Positions 12,763 through 24,779 of a stretch of 64,000 bases of DNA are shown here, one piece after another. Under the pieces are notes generated by a model. It was given only the letters and a program-made list of their open reading frames with translations, did no database searches and was not told the origin of the DNA. The DNA lies in contig JAFCIZ010000007.1 of NCBI GenBank assembly GCA_017871115.1, positions 1,488,001 through 1,552,000 of the forward strand. Direction: 5' to 3'. This DNA is from Cunninghamella blakesleeana (Eukaryota > Mucoromycota > Mucoromycetes > Mucorales > Cunninghamellaceae). The first letter of the stretch is position 1. Each line of letters opens with the position of its first letter. Both the position numbers and the translations under genes were made by a program.

Positions 12763-14320
12763 TTAAACTGCTAACCCGATTATTTGATATTTATTAATAT
12801 AAAAAAAAAAAATAATATATAGCCATTTATATTATCCTTTTTGCTTTTTTTAAAAGAAGAAAACGATAATAAGGGTAAAACAGTCAATAGTAACAATAAA
12901 TTGAGATTATATGAATATTATCATTATTATATTTATATAAGATACTATATATACTTTTTATCAGTTTTCTCAGTAATACAAATATGTTTATTTTAATGAA
13001 ACTAATATAAATTTTAGATAGACTTAAAAAAAAAAAAAGAAAATGGATAACCTATAGGAATTTGATATTTTATTTTTTTTTCCGGGAAATGATCAGTAGC
13101 CGAAAAAATGAACCAAGACATCAGCTATTTTATTGGCTCTAAGTTTTAAAAGTTTAAATGAATTGGTTTCTACTATTTTATATATATAAATGAGTATATA
13201 TATAAATAATATGAGAAAATAGTGATGAGTAAACATATGAACACTTGGTATTAATGTCCTTTTTTTTAAAAAAAAAAAAAAAAACAAATGAAAAAAATAG
13301 GCAAGTATATAAACTCAGTAAAATAGAATAGCATAAAAAAGTTAAATGCATGTATAGATTTAATATTTTCTATTAAAAAATAAAGAGTAAAGATGAGTAC
13401 GTCTATTTATTATAAAATAAACACGTAAAACCATATATATATGTTAATTATTTTATAGAATAATCAAAGAATCACCAAGATAGAATGAGAAAATCTTGTT
13501 ACATTTTACTAAATTTGTGATAGGTCAACGTAAGAAGATTTCTTCTTCTAGACAATCATTGATTTAATTATTTTATATTGGTTTTAGATCTTGTTCTCCA
13601 TAAAAGTTTATTTATTTTATTTACTTATTTTAATGTCATATTATCAAAATGAATGAAATTAAAGATGATCTTGATTTTTTTATTTTATTTTATGTTTATA
13701 CATGTTTGTTTGTTTGTTTGTTATTATTCTATAGGCATTTCTCTACACTCAATTTTTAAAAAATCAAGGACAGCAAGCATTTGATTATAAATCCAGTTTT
13801 TAAGTTTTTTTAAAAAAATAAAATCTTAATTTTAAAGTTTACTTGATGATAGGTTACCCTTTTGGTCAAATATATGCTGAAGTTGAAATAAACATATTAG
13901 ATTTTTAAAATCAACACGTTCTGTCCAATGTATATATGAACCTGAAATATTATTTATAGTTCTTTTATTTTTTCTTCTCTTTTATTATTTCTACATATGT
14001 AATTTAATCCGAATGTCTATTCTAATCATTTACATCATTGCTAACGCTATAATTTCAATACAATTCAATAGTTATGATCATTGTACATTTATTCATTAAT
14101 TAATAAAAAATTATATAATATTATATAAATATTAAACTTTTCGAATTGAACACATACCAATAATTATTACAGTATAATTTTTATAAATATATTTGATTTT
14201 ATTTGATTTTATATATGGTGACTGAAAAAAATCCAAAAAAAATATATTCGGAATTTAAAAAAAGATCCAATCAATCGACAAGACATCACAGTTTAATTTT
14301 CAAATTTTATTTTTTATTTT

Positions 14321-14380
14321 TATTTTTCTTCTTCCACTTTCTTTTTTCTTCTTCCACTTTCTTTTTTCTTCTTCTTTTTT
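14321..14380 (+). repeat. 20-bp pyrimidine tandem repeat upstream of BFR1
   Basis: Unit close to CTTTTTTCTTCTTCCACTTT, two full copies plus a degenerate third, with period 20. It ends about 50 bp before the BFR1 ATG, so it is probably in the core promoter or 5' leader. Confidence 0.7.
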
Positions 14381-14428
14381 CATCTTTTAATTTTATTTTG
14401 ATCCCTTCTTTTTATATCCTCATTACCA

Positions 14429-16486
14429 ATGGCTGAAGTAACTCTTCCTACATTACCTAAACATGTTAAGAAACCTGATGATACTGTTTTCAAGAAAGAA
14501 TTAGAAGCCCTTAACGAACGTATCGAAAAACTCAAGAAACAACATGTAATAAAATATAAAATATTTTTTTTTAAAAAAAAAAAAAAAGAGAGAGAGAGAG
14601 AGAGAGAAAGAGAATAGAAAGGCAATATGAGCTATTTTATTTTATTTATTTTTGGCTTTATTGTACTTGTATTAAATAAATATATATATATTTTTTTCTC
14701 TTCTCTTTTTAATATTTATATAGGAAGCTGTAAAGGAAAAAATCAACAAGTTACCTGCTAAACCAGATAATTCTCGACGTGAAAAAATCAAGGCTGAATT
14801 AGCTGAACTTCGTGAAAAACAAGCTAGTTTGAAACAAGATCGCCAAAACGTCTATCAACAATTAGATGCTATTAATGATTCTATTAAAAAGAAGGTAATT
14901 TATATATACATATATGTATATATAATAGAGAGAGCTAAATAAAATGAATAAAAGAAAGGATGACGCGATGATTATGGTGATGGTGATGGTGATGGTGTAT
15001 TTCTTTTTTTTTTTTTAAAAAAAAAAAAAGAAAAGAAAAAGATATGCGTATAATTAATCTCTATTTTTTTATCATCGTTATTTTTTGTTTAGGTATTCCA
15101 AGTAAAATCATTCCAACAAAAAGTACCCTTTAAATCTGTTAGTGAAGTAGATGACCGTATTAGGTAATATAAATAAAATACAGTACATTATTCGATATAA
15201 TGGGGAGTAATACTAATTCTATTTAAATACTTTTTCTATTTTTTATTTTTATTATTATTTCAGAGAATTAGAACAAAAGATTGAAACTGGTGTTCGTTTA
15301 GTAGAAGAAAAAAAGGTAATAATCAAGAAATAATATAAAAGAAGAGGCATATGAATATATATATAAATAAGTTTATTAATTATAATTTATTTATTTATTA
15401 CATGATATAAAGATGCTTCAAGAAATATCATTATTAAAGCGTAGCCGTCAACAAGTTGAAGGATTAGATGAACAACAAGCTGCCATTGATCGTGAACGTG
15501 GTATTCATTCAGAAATCAAGAAAAACATTGATGATTCTGAAGCCAAGAAATTAAGCGAACGATATGAATCCTTAGACGCTGAATTCAAAAAATTAAACGA
15601 AATTGCAAATCAAGAACGTGAACAACGTAATAAATTATATGATGAACGTAATCGTATCAAGGGACTTTTAGATGAAGAATTCAATCAACTTCGTACTTTA
15701 CGTGAAGAAAATCGCAAAGCCAATGATGAATATTATACCTTTGTTCGTCAATACCGTGAAGCTAAGCGTGAATTAGAACGTCAAAAGAAAATTCAATTAG
15801 AACAAGAAAAACGTCAAGAACAATTGAAACAAGAATTGGAATTGGCTTCTTTGCCTGCTTTTGAACATGAAATTGGTACTTGTGATAATTTAATCATTTT
15901 CTTACAAGGTTTTATTGGTCAAGATGATAAATCTAATTCTACAGCCACTACCACAAATAACTCTAATAACAGCAATGGCCTTCGTAAAGTTGATGCTCTT
16001 CCTGAAGGTATTAAGGTAGTGAAAAAAGAAGAAGAAGATTATTTCTCTGGTGGTGGTAAAAAACGTAAAGGTGGTAAAAAACAAAACAATAGCAATAGCA
16101 ATGGTACCGCTGCCGCTACAACACAAAAGAAGGAAAATCCTAACGCCGATGCTTTGAAATTACCTTTATCTACTATGGAAGCTTTCTTTGAAATTAAAGT
16201 AACTGTTCCTACTAAAGTATCTGAAATTCCTTCAACTTTGGAAAAACTTCGCGAACGTAAACAATTCTATAAGGATGAACAACCTAAACAAACCGAAGCT
16301 AATAAGAAGAAGGCCGAAGAACGCTTTGCTGCTATGGTTGCTAAGGATAAAGAAGAAAAGGAAGCTGCTGAAAAGGAAGCTGCTGCTGAAAAGGAAAAGG
16401 CTGAAAAAGAAAAGGCTGAACAAAAGGAAAAGGAATCAAAAGATGCTGATGAAAAAGAAGAAAAAGTAGATGTAAAAGAAGAGTAA
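14429..16486 (+). CDS. BFR1: Bfr1-like nuclear segregation / mRNP coiled-coil protein
   Basis: Five exons, 14429-14545, 14724-14894, 15093-15163, 15264-15315 and 15413-16486, encode 494 residues, near the length of yeast Bfr1. Nearly the whole protein is charged coiled coil: a start MAEVTLPTLPKHVKKPDD, then helices rich in Glu, Lys and Arg to about residue 275. A Ser/Asn/Lys-rich linker with a basic GGGKKRKGGKK patch follows. Then comes a short conserved segment (ALKLPLSTMEAFFEIKVTVP) and an extreme Lys/Glu/Ala tail. Bfr1 is known as a polysome-associated RNA-binding protein at the ER that also affects ploidy and secretion. Intron 1 holds a GA microsatellite and intron 2 an ATGGTG repeat. The ATG follows a pyrimidine tract. 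Identification rests on overall sequence style and order of segments. Confidence 0.85.
14586..14611 (+). repeat. GA microsatellite in BFR1 intron 1
   Basis: About nine AG/GA dinucleotides follow a poly-A run, lying between the donor at 14546 and the acceptor near 14723. Confidence 0.8.
14974..14997 (+). repeat. ATGGTG hexamer repeat in BFR1 intron 2
   Basis: About four tandem copies of ATGGTG. The intron also contains a T-run followed by an A-run that could form a hairpin. Confidence 0.75.
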
Positions 16487-16817
16487 TAATAATAATATAT
16501 TATTATTATTGATTTTTGGAAAAACTGGATTTTTATATACACACATAATATATTTGAATATTATTACTTTTTTGTTGAATTTATTTATAATTATTCATTT
16601 TTTTTTTTTTTTTTGATTCTATTTGTATTAAAACATAAACCAACAAAAAAAGACATATCACACATACATAAATTTACATATATTAATATTAATAAAAAAT
16701 AAAAGTTAATTTTATAGAAAAAAATAAATAAATAAATTGGCTATATAATATGATTATAATAATGTTAATTAATTATAAATTTTATTAATATATATATATA
16801 TATATATTAATATATTA
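16487..16817. other. Convergent 3' intergenic region
   Basis: The 3' ends of BFR1 and NAA50 face each other across 331 bp of A/T runs, including a T15-type run near 16598 and a TA repeat at 16790-16807. No gene seen. Confidence 0.5.
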
Positions 16818-17279
16818 TTAAGATGGAGAGGAAGAAGAGGCAGTAGGTAATGTCCTTATAATATTTTTAACAACCACATAAGCATCTTTATCAGGAATAT
16901 GTTTATAATAATCTTTAGCTAAAGCAACTTTTTGAAAACCATGACGGTGATAAAAATGAAGTGCTATTGTATTCACGACTTGGACATGAAGATAAACTCT
17001 TGTAATTGTTGATTGAAGTTCAGCTTGATCTAATACATGCTGTAATAAGATATGGCCTAACTTGCGTCGTCTATATGGTTCTAATACACCTAACGTCATA
17101 ATATATACTCGATATTTCCCTTCTATCTGTGGTTCAGGTTCTAGTCGACAACATATGGCACCAACCGCTTGTCCATCGACATAGGCTATATATATTTAAA
17201 AAATTAATATACAAATATATAAAAGATTAAGTATTTTTAATAATATGTATTAGTTTTATTATTATAACTATGTATATTG

Positions 17280-17314
<35 letters not shown>

Positions 17315-17562
17315 ATGTGTTAATAAACGATAATATATATATATATATTACATATATTAAAGTCTTATTCCTTACCTACCTTTGCAAACTCTCCTACTTG
17401 TTGGACTTGTTGATAAAAAGAATCACTATAATGAACAGGGAATAGATTCAAATGTAGTTTTTTTAAAACTTCCACATTATTTGATGTAACATTTGTTAAA
17501 TAAGCAAGTGAAGGAGGTTTAATTATTGGATTTTGTTGTGGTATTATTATATGTTGAGTCAT
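16818..17562 (-). CDS. NAA50: N-alpha-acetyltransferase NAA50-like (GNAT family)
   Basis: Two exons, 17562-17376 and 17185-16818, give 184 residues. The GNAT fold matches NAA50: NLFPVHYSDSFYQQVQQVGEF, then VAYVDGQAVGAICCRLE. The acetyl-CoA segment reads YIMTLGVLEPYRRRKLG (the R-R-x-x-x-G/A-type pyrophosphate loop), followed by VYLHVQVVNTIALHFYHRHGF and DYYKHI. The FPV substrate loop and YLHVQ strand are typical of NAA50/San, which acetylates N-termini starting with Met plus a hydrophobic residue and binds the NatA complex. The intron donor was set at GTAAGG because only this gives the continuous FAKVAYVDG frame; its intron contains long TA and TG runs. Confidence 0.92.
17280..17350. repeat. 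TA/TG microsatellite cluster in the NAA50 intron
   Basis: A (TA)n run merges into about nine TG dinucleotides, then a second TA run follows near 17333. All of it is intronic. Confidence 0.8.
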
Positions 17563-18196
17563 ATCATTACAATAAATATATATATAACTATTGGTAATAT
17601 AATATAAATAATACGAATCAGTTATAAAAGAATGAGATAAAAGGGAATGGAGTTTAAAGATACTACAAAATGACTAAAAATAGGTAATTGATAAGTTAGC
17701 TTTCTTTTTTTATAAATGAATAAAATATTAAAATATAAATTATTTTTGAAAATAAAATAGGAAAGAAAGGAAAGAATAAAATAAAAAATCGAATTTTTAA
17801 AAAAAAATACAAATTACCCCGCTAGACAGATAATTATTTTTTTCGAGCTAAATAAAAGCATAATTTATTTTTTTTAAAAAAAAAATATAAAAAAAAGATC
17901 TTTATTCGTTAAAAAATTGGTAAAAATAGTTAAATATTGTTTATATTCTACATTGTGTGTGTGTATAACATTTGGTAATAAAAGAAGGGTGTATATATTG
18001 TTTTTTTTTTTTTTATTTCTTCATCAAGAAGAAGTGTATATTTATAATATGGGGTATAAATATATATATATAAGTAGAAGAAAGGGAGAGGAAATGATAA
18101 GAAATGAGTGATTGAATAAAAGAATGTAAGTAATAATAATAATAATATATCATATCATATTGAATTTTTTTTTAAAAGTTGGACATATAAATTTTT
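17563..18196. promoter_or_regulatory. NAA50 upstream region
   Basis: 634 bp of AT-rich sequence between two minus-strand genes. A single GC-rich hexamer, CCCCGC at 17817-17822, matches the core of Mig1/CreA sites, but its flank is not purely A/T. No coding sequence was recognised. Confidence 0.4.
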
Positions 18197-19589
18197 TTAA
18201 GCAATAGAAGGAATGGATACAATTGTAAAATCATCAGGTCGAACAAAAATTCCACGTTGAGCATCCGTTGTAAAATAAGTAATACCAGCTACTGTACCAT
18301 TGTTTTTTCCCACTAAAAGAATTCAATATAATAAAATAAAATAAGATAAATAAACAATGTCCTTCTTTCTTTTCTTATGATGATGATAATGATGATGTTT
18401 CTTAATATATATAATACTTACATCTTGATTCTAATTCCAAACCAATCCATTCACCTTTAGCAAAATCCACACGACCAACATATTGGATAGTTCCAAATGT
18501 AGGTAAAGGTCTTCTATTTAACATGACTTTAGCTCCAATAATCGGTGTCATCATAATAGTGTCTTCATCATCACTTATATCACTATGAAACCCCCATTTA
18601 GATTTTTTATTATTTGGTGATGAGCTATATTTATAATTTTTCTTTTTACTACTAGTAGTAGGATATTGTTTCTTTTTCTTTTTAGATAAATCGTGAGGCG
18701 CTACATTTAAACTTTCAATTGAAACACTTGGGTGAACAGGAGATTTGGCGCGAGTAATACTACCAGCAACAGGGAGTTCAAATTTTAACGTTGTTGATCG
18801 TTCATTACCACCACCACTATTATCATTACTATCCTTATCATTGTTATTTTTATTATTATGATGATGTTGCTGTTGAAGATGATTTAATTCATCCATTGGT
18901 AATAAAATATCCATTAAACTTTTCATAGATCCATTATCGTGTTGGTAAAGAGAAGAAGAAGAGGAGGATTGATTTAAAGTGGTTGTTGAGGAAGAAGTGG
19001 AAGGCGATTTTAATTTTGAGAAAGATGAAAGTTGCTTTTGCTCCATAGATAATAAATGAATCAAAGGTTGAGATGATAAAGCACTTAAAGAATTATAATT
19101 CACATAACTATTTGTCGGATCTGATCGATAAACAGTAGAAGAGGGCCCAGCAGAATGAGACCTTGGTCTTGTTATTGTAGTTGTTGTATTAGTATTTGTA
19201 GAACCTTGTGATTTTTTATTTGTTTGAATAGTTGAGGAATGACTAGATGATGAAATGACACCATGTGACCTTCTTCTTCCATTAGGATTAATAGTATTTC
19301 GTAAAAAGCTATGCTGATATAAAGAAGCTGTTATATCATTATTGTTATTGGTGTTATTAGTGTTATTATCTGATGATTTATTTTTAAAGTTATATTTAGC
19401 TGATTTAGGTTTAAAGGTAAATAATGATAATAAATCATAATCCAAAGGTTTTGTTAATGTACGATAAGGGACACCAATATCTATATTTATAAAAAAAAGA
19501 AAGAGGGAAAAAGATCAGCATGCATATATATATATATATATAATTTTTTTTCACACCCCTTTATTAATTTTATTTTTACTTAATAAATA

Positions 19590-19620
<31 letters not shown>

Positions 19621-21412
19621 GAAATCTTACCATCTGACAATTGTCTTACAATAGCCTTTTCTAAAGACCGAAAACCACCCAATGATTTTACACTTAACCA
19701 TCTACGACTTAAATATTCAGCACATTTCATTCTTGCATTTAATAAAACATCATCCAAAGCAATATTTTTCACAGTTTCTTGCCTACCAATAAGGTCTTTC
19801 ACAATACCTTGATAAATAATACCAGCATTGGTGTCTTGAATCCCATGATTTAATATATGACTTAATAAGAATTCCAAAAAATCAACAGAAAACCCACACC
19901 CAATTCCATCCACACAAGAGACCAAAATAGGATATTCAGTGCAATAAAACCCAAAATTTTGAGAGACCATATTCACAGTAGACTGTAAGATAGGGGATAA
20001 TAAATCCAATGTAGGTAAAGACCATGTTGGGATTAAATCAGCACTTCTTAATTTTGAAAAACATAAATGTAAAGAATGTAAAACGTGAATTGCATTATGT
20101 TTAGTGATATGGCGAAAGGTAAGATCAGTGATTTCATGAATCATAGTAGATGTAGGCTGATGCTGTTCATCGAAAAAAGCGATACAAGAAGGGTCCAGGG
20201 ACTTCATTAAAGAAGCAGCAGACGGTAACATGGAAGCAGTTAACATGGCAAACGGTTTTTGAGACCACAAGTGGTTAATGGCATGAACAGGGTCTGAATA
20301 TAACTGTATTAGCGAGTTGTATAAATGAGGATCTTCATCTTTGCCCTTTTTTTTATCAATAAAGGATAGCATGGAAGGAAGCAATAGGGCGCAATCGTGA
20401 CATAAACATTTTAAACCATCGCATAAATTAATCATGGCTTGCATGATATTTTTCCCAAATGTATTCATTTCTCCAAGATAATCCACGGCATCATAGGTTA
20501 ATTGTAAAACCCTTAAATGATGCTTTTTAAGTGTGAATTTTTGTTGTTTTGTTAGATAATGTTTTTGTTGTTGTTGATAATGTTGGGGGAAAGGGGAGGG
20601 AATAAAAATAGTGTCCAAATAAAGATAATGAAAAATGACTTGAATAACGATAGGTGAGAAAAAAGAATCTGTTAAACAAATTGCATGATGATGACTTTCT
20701 AAAAATTCAGTACAAAACATGGCGTAAAAATAAGTAGATCGACTAGCTAATAAAAACCTATGTGCTGAAAATAAAGTCTTATTATTATCTGATGAAAAGG
20801 GGGAAGAAGATTCCAGTTTAATATCGATATCAGCCCCAAGTTGGTTGGTCATCATTTGTTCCATATCTATTAAAAATTGGTTGATTCTTTCTTCTTCGTT
20901 TATGGGTGGTAATAATTTATAATTTAAGAGTGTTTCTATTTCTTTAATTTCCTTTTGTAACGTTAGTGATAATAAGGTTGGCCATTCTGTTGTGTACCAA
21001 TATGTTACAAAAATTTTAAATAAAGAATAAGAGATATGGTGGTGATCTAAATGAATTATTATGCAGCTATTGTTGTATTCGTCGTCACTGTCTTCTTCCT
21101 CTTGTTCTTGTTCTTCTTCAAGCGCTGGTAAAAAATATTGACGGAATTTTAAAGGACAGCGTGATAAAAGAATACCTAAATAAAATAATAAATATTAAGC
21201 GAATATGAATATATATTTTTATACAGTTATATATATAAATATATATACATATATTTAAAAAGTAAAAAATAATTTTATTGGTCGTTACCCTTATGGAGCC
21301 ATATTTCATTGTTGTCTTCAAATGTACAGCATGTATCGGCCAAATATTCTTTAGGATGTTCAACAACCTTTTTTAAAGAAGATAATAATGAGGTAGGTGA
21401 TTTATTTTCCAT
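18197..21412 (-). CDS. BTB/POZ and CAP-Gly domain fusion protein
   Basis: Four minus-strand exons, 21412-21289, 21175-19631, 19480-18422 and 18312-18197, join in one 947-residue frame. The N-terminus has a BTB-like start (about 30-60: CCTFEDNNEIWLHKGILLSRC) with an acidic insertion, then a second BTB-like unit (about 200-270: LFSAHRFLLASRSTYFYAMF, ending in an IFHYLYLDTIF strand). A helical middle follows. A Ser/Asn-rich, probably disordered linker (about 580-830) leads to a C-terminal CAP-Gly domain: GTIQYVGRVDFAKGEWIGLE, LGKNNGTVAGITYF and GIFVRPDDF. GKNNG replaces the usual GKNDG groove motif. CAP-Gly domains bind EEY/F tails of tubulin and end-binding proteins; BTB domains dimerise or bind Cul3. 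The protein may bring a ubiquitin-ligase or scaffold activity to microtubules, which is inference. I do not know a named homologue. Confidence 0.85.
19590..19615 (+). repeat. AAT trinucleotide run in the BTB/CAP-Gly intron 2
   Basis: About eight ATA/AAT units lie just inside the intron between exons 2 and 3. A TA run also occurs at 19522-19541. Confidence 0.7.
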
Positions 21413-22221
21413 ACCATTAAAAAAAATAAGCTATGCGTATTTTTCTTAATTATTAATATATATATCTATAAAAAAAAAAAAAGGAAAGGAAAAGGAAAGA
21501 GAAGGAAAAAAAAAAGGAAAAAAAAAAAGAAAAAATATAAATGAAAATTAAGGGGAGACACCACTTGGACCTTAAAAAAAGCGATGGAATTACAAGAAAA
21601 ATCACTGCAAAAATAAATTAAAAGCCAGTAACCACTCAAACAAAAAAAAAGTTTCATCATAAGGAAGTATGCGCCATTTTTTTTTTTATTATAATTATCA
21701 CTTATGTAATGATAATGATAATGATTAAACGATATATTATAAAGTTTTGAATAGATGATCGTATTTAAACTAATAAATGATATTAAAATAATTAGTTCTT
21801 TTCTTGGCATTTTCTTTTCTTTCCTTTTCGTTAATTATTTTTCTAAGACTAAAAAGCATATACCCCGATAGCAAGTATTTTAAGTTTTAGTTAAAATCGT
21901 TTATCCATCTTCTGTTTTATTATTTATAGCAAAAAAAAATAACAAATAATAAATATTAAATATTAAAATAACAAATAAATTTTAAACCTGGTCATTTATC
22001 AATTTATGATAAAAAATAAAGTTTAACATTTTCGAAAGATAATGCACTTTTATTTTTACCATTCTTATTTTTATTGTCATTTTAATTTCCGAAGCCCGGG
22101 AGGACGAATTCTTAGGCGAAGCGTAAAAAGAGTGGCTTATTTATAAAGTAAAAAAGAGAGAAGGGGCAACGAAGATTCTAATCCCCTTTTCTCTTTTTCT
22201 TTTTTGTAAGAAAAAAAAAAA
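21413..22221. promoter_or_regulatory. Divergent promoter region of the BTB/CAP-Gly and mL61 genes
   Basis: 809 bp. A dense purine block at about 21470-21535 is a CT tract on the coding strand of the minus gene, 60-120 bp before its ATG. A GC-richer island at about 22088-22125, including a CCCGGG palindrome, lies about 100-130 bp before the mL61 ATG. A smaller pyrimidine tract follows at 22180-22206. Confidence 0.5.
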
Positions 22222-22743
22222 ATGTCATTACGTTCTTTAAAGTCTACACGTGAACTTATCAATAAGTTATCCTCAGGTGTTGGTGCAACAAAGTTACCTT
22301 CAACCATCACTAAATTATCTTTAACTTATGCTTTTAAAGGAAAAAATGAAAGTGCTGGTGCAAAGTAAAATAAAGATATATATATAATAAAAACGAAAAG
22401 AAGAAAAATAAAAGTTGTATTCACTCATACTTTATTATTATTATTGTTAATAGACACTTTCTTCATGAAACTTTACCTCGCATTCAATATAATAACCCTT
22501 CTTTAAAAGTTGAATTAACAAAATCTGCTGATCCTTCAACTAAACCAACTATCACTGTTCACTTTGGTAAAAAAAAAATGAAAAATGAAAAATAAAAATT
22601 AAAAATACACCAGTTTTATTTATTTATTAATTTATTATTATTATTATCTTAAATATTTAGACCAAGATAAATCAAAGACAATTGATATTCCTCTTTTACA
22701 TTCTGATAATATTTACGAAAAAATCTTGGAAGCAAAACCATAA
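22222..22743 (+). CDS. MRP49: Mitochondrial large-subunit ribosomal protein mL61 (Mrp49-like)
   Basis: Exons 22222-22364, 22454-22566 and 22661-22743 give 112 residues. The fold is of the L51/S25/CI-B8 thioredoxin-like type: MSLRSLKSTRELINKLSSG at the start, a strand with KLSLTYAFK, then AKHFLHETLPRIQYNNPSL. The H-F-x4-LPRI-x-Y-x-NP signature separates this group from NDUFA2. A strand with TITVHFD and a final helix with DIPLLHSDNIYEKIL complete it. Mrp49/mL61 is a fungal mitoribosome-specific protein. The alternative mS25 belongs to the same superfamily; the RxLKxTRxxI start favours mL61. The two intron junctions keep the frame exactly. Confidence 0.8.
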
Positions 22744-22998
22744 AATCAATTGATCCAATCAAATATCAATAACAGTAACATTAATATCAACATCCACACA
22801 CACATATATATATATAATATAAACTTTATGTAAATTATTTTATGAAAACAAAAACAAAACAATCTTATACAATAAATATCAAAATCATAATAAAAATATA
22901 AAAAATAATCAAAACTATATTCCATTTTTTTTTTTTTTTTTGGAAATAAATAACTATATTACATATTTGCATACCATCCATTTTTTTTTTTCTTCTTC

Positions 22999-24309
22999 TT
23001 AAAAAACGGCAGTGAAAACTTGTACAAAACCAATCAAAAATACAATAATGGAAATATCTTGAATTAAGCAAAATACGGATCTTCGATAGTCCAAAATAGT
23101 AGTAATGATATGATCATAAGGTGCTGGAAGTTGAGAAGCAATTAAAGTAAAATCATCTTCTGGTGGTGGATATTGTTCCTATAATTATGCAACATGAAAT
23201 CAAATTAATAAATAAAAAAAAATTCTTGATGAAATAAATATCTATATATATAGGGTCAATTTCTTTACTATTAACTTGTTTTATTAATTTATTTATTTTT
23301 TTACCTTTGGATGATAAAGAGAATATGCACCAAAAAGTAATAATTCAATTATAATAAAATGTCTAAACAATGGCTATTAATAATAATAAAGAGAAAAAAA
23401 AAAGATTATCAGATTTTGAAACGAAAAATAAAAAATGATGATTTTTTTTATTACTTACAAATTGAACCATGGTTTGATTTTGCTCATGTAAAAATAAACT
23501 AAAATGATGTAAATCCCCAGACCGAGACCATTCAGCATAAAAAGCGCATAATGTTAACCAAACCATCGATATAAAATGTAATACATTCCAATATTTTAAA
23601 GTAGGGTCTAATTTATGGTGGTGACTTTGTCTATAAAGTTTACGCATCATTAAAGTATTGACTAAAGATAATTTCGGTGGTTTAGATATAGGTTTAGTTG
23701 ATGATGATAATATTTCTGGTTCTATAAAATCATTACTGAACAAAGATGATTGGGATGATGAGGATGATTTTAAGAATGAATTATTTAAAGTGGCCGTCGT
23801 TGTTGATGATGTTACTGATTTAATATCTTCTAATATAGGCTTACTATAAGTATCATAAGTTCTACGACGTATATCATTGGATGCAGGAAAATGTTCAGCT
23901 ATTTCTATATTTTCTTCATTATTATTATTGTTATCTATTATTTGAGAGTGTCTTCTTTCTTGTTGTTGCAATTGTCCCTGAGACGATAGAGATCTTATAC
24001 TAGATATTGAACTTTGATGTCTTAACGATGTTACGGATGAAGAAGGTGAAGGTACAGGTGATATCCTATCAGCTAAAAATAATAATTATAAAAAAAATAT
24101 GATATGAATAAAAATATGTTATATTAAACGTATGAAATATATATGACAGTTTTATTTTATATTAAATAGAAAAAAAAAAAAAAAGAAAACTTACGAAAAG
24201 CTGTTCCTGTAATTTTTCCAAGACGATTTTCAGCTGATTGTAATATTTTTTGTTGTCGTTTAAGCCTACGTCGCTCTAACTTTTGTTGTTGCTCAGTTAA
24301 ATCTGTCAT
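22999..24309 (-). CDS. GET2: Get2-like subunit of the tail-anchored protein insertase
   Basis: Four exons, 24309-24195, 24072-23459, 23373-23305 and 23178-22999, encode 325 residues. The N-terminus MTDLTEQQQKLERRRLRRQQ and the following ENRLGKITGT match Get2, where the basic RERR-type motif captures the Get3 ATPase and the R-L-x-K-I-T-G segment is conserved. A Ser-rich linker follows. Then come three membrane spans: YWNVLHFISMVWLTLCAFY, HFIIIELLLFGAYSLY and ISIIVFLIGFVQVFTAVF, the last ending at the C-terminus. With Get1 (not in this window) it forms the ER membrane receptor that inserts tail-anchored proteins. The topology and N-motif together make this assignment strong despite the divergent linker. 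Confidence 0.88.
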
Positions 24310-24779
24310 ACTTCTTAAAGATGAATAAAAAGAGCGTGATAAAATAAAATAGATACACGAAAATAAGCTAAAATAAAATAAAATAAAATAAAAAAGGAAT
24401 GAAAGAAAGATGGAAAAAAAGTTATGGGGACTTTAAGGCATCAAAATAAAATAAAATATCACATGGTATTGGTTGAATTAAAATCTATTGTTACACTAGT
24501 ACTCTGACTATTATTTTAAATATAAATATAAAAAAAAGCATATCTTTTACCTTTTTTTTTTTCACTTTCTAATCAAACATTTACAATATACTAACAAGTA
24601 AAATAATAATACAAATAAAATATAATGAAATGAAATAGGGTATCACCAAAGTTATTGTAATTCTTTATTACATATACTATTTATTTATTTATTTATTTAT
24701 TTGTTTATATAAACATCATTATTTATGGTAATTTACTATTTACTATTATTTATTATTTATTATTTATTATTTATTTTTA
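24310..24779. other. Get2 upstream region with TTTA/TTAT repeats
   Basis: 470 bp. Contains AAAAT repeats at 24369-24391, a run of TTTA tetramers at about 24678-24708 and TTATTTA-type repeats to 24778, immediately after the PAS gene stop. No gene seen. Confidence 0.5.

Larger units (their letters stand above)
12198..14428. promoter_or_regulatory. Long divergent intergenic region between the flippase gene and BFR1
   Basis: This 2.2-kb AT-rich gap contains both promoters. On the flippase side is a purine block with GA repeats (about 12359-12374). A GC palindrome lies at 12752-12762. A pyrimidine tract with a 20-bp tandem repeat precedes BFR1 (14321-14380). Open frames here are low-complexity and I call no gene. 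Confidence 0.5.

Noticed and set aside
13093..13287. 64-codon minus-strand frame in the flippase-BFR1 gap
   Set aside because: It is Phe/Ile/Tyr/Lys-rich with poly-T and poly-A at its start, with no domain and no plausible promoter; compatible with chance in A/T-rich DNA.
13547..13562. AAGAAGATTTCTTCTT palindrome as a heat-shock element
   Set aside because: The GAA and TTC units are three bases apart rather than two, so it does not fit the heat-shock factor consensus.
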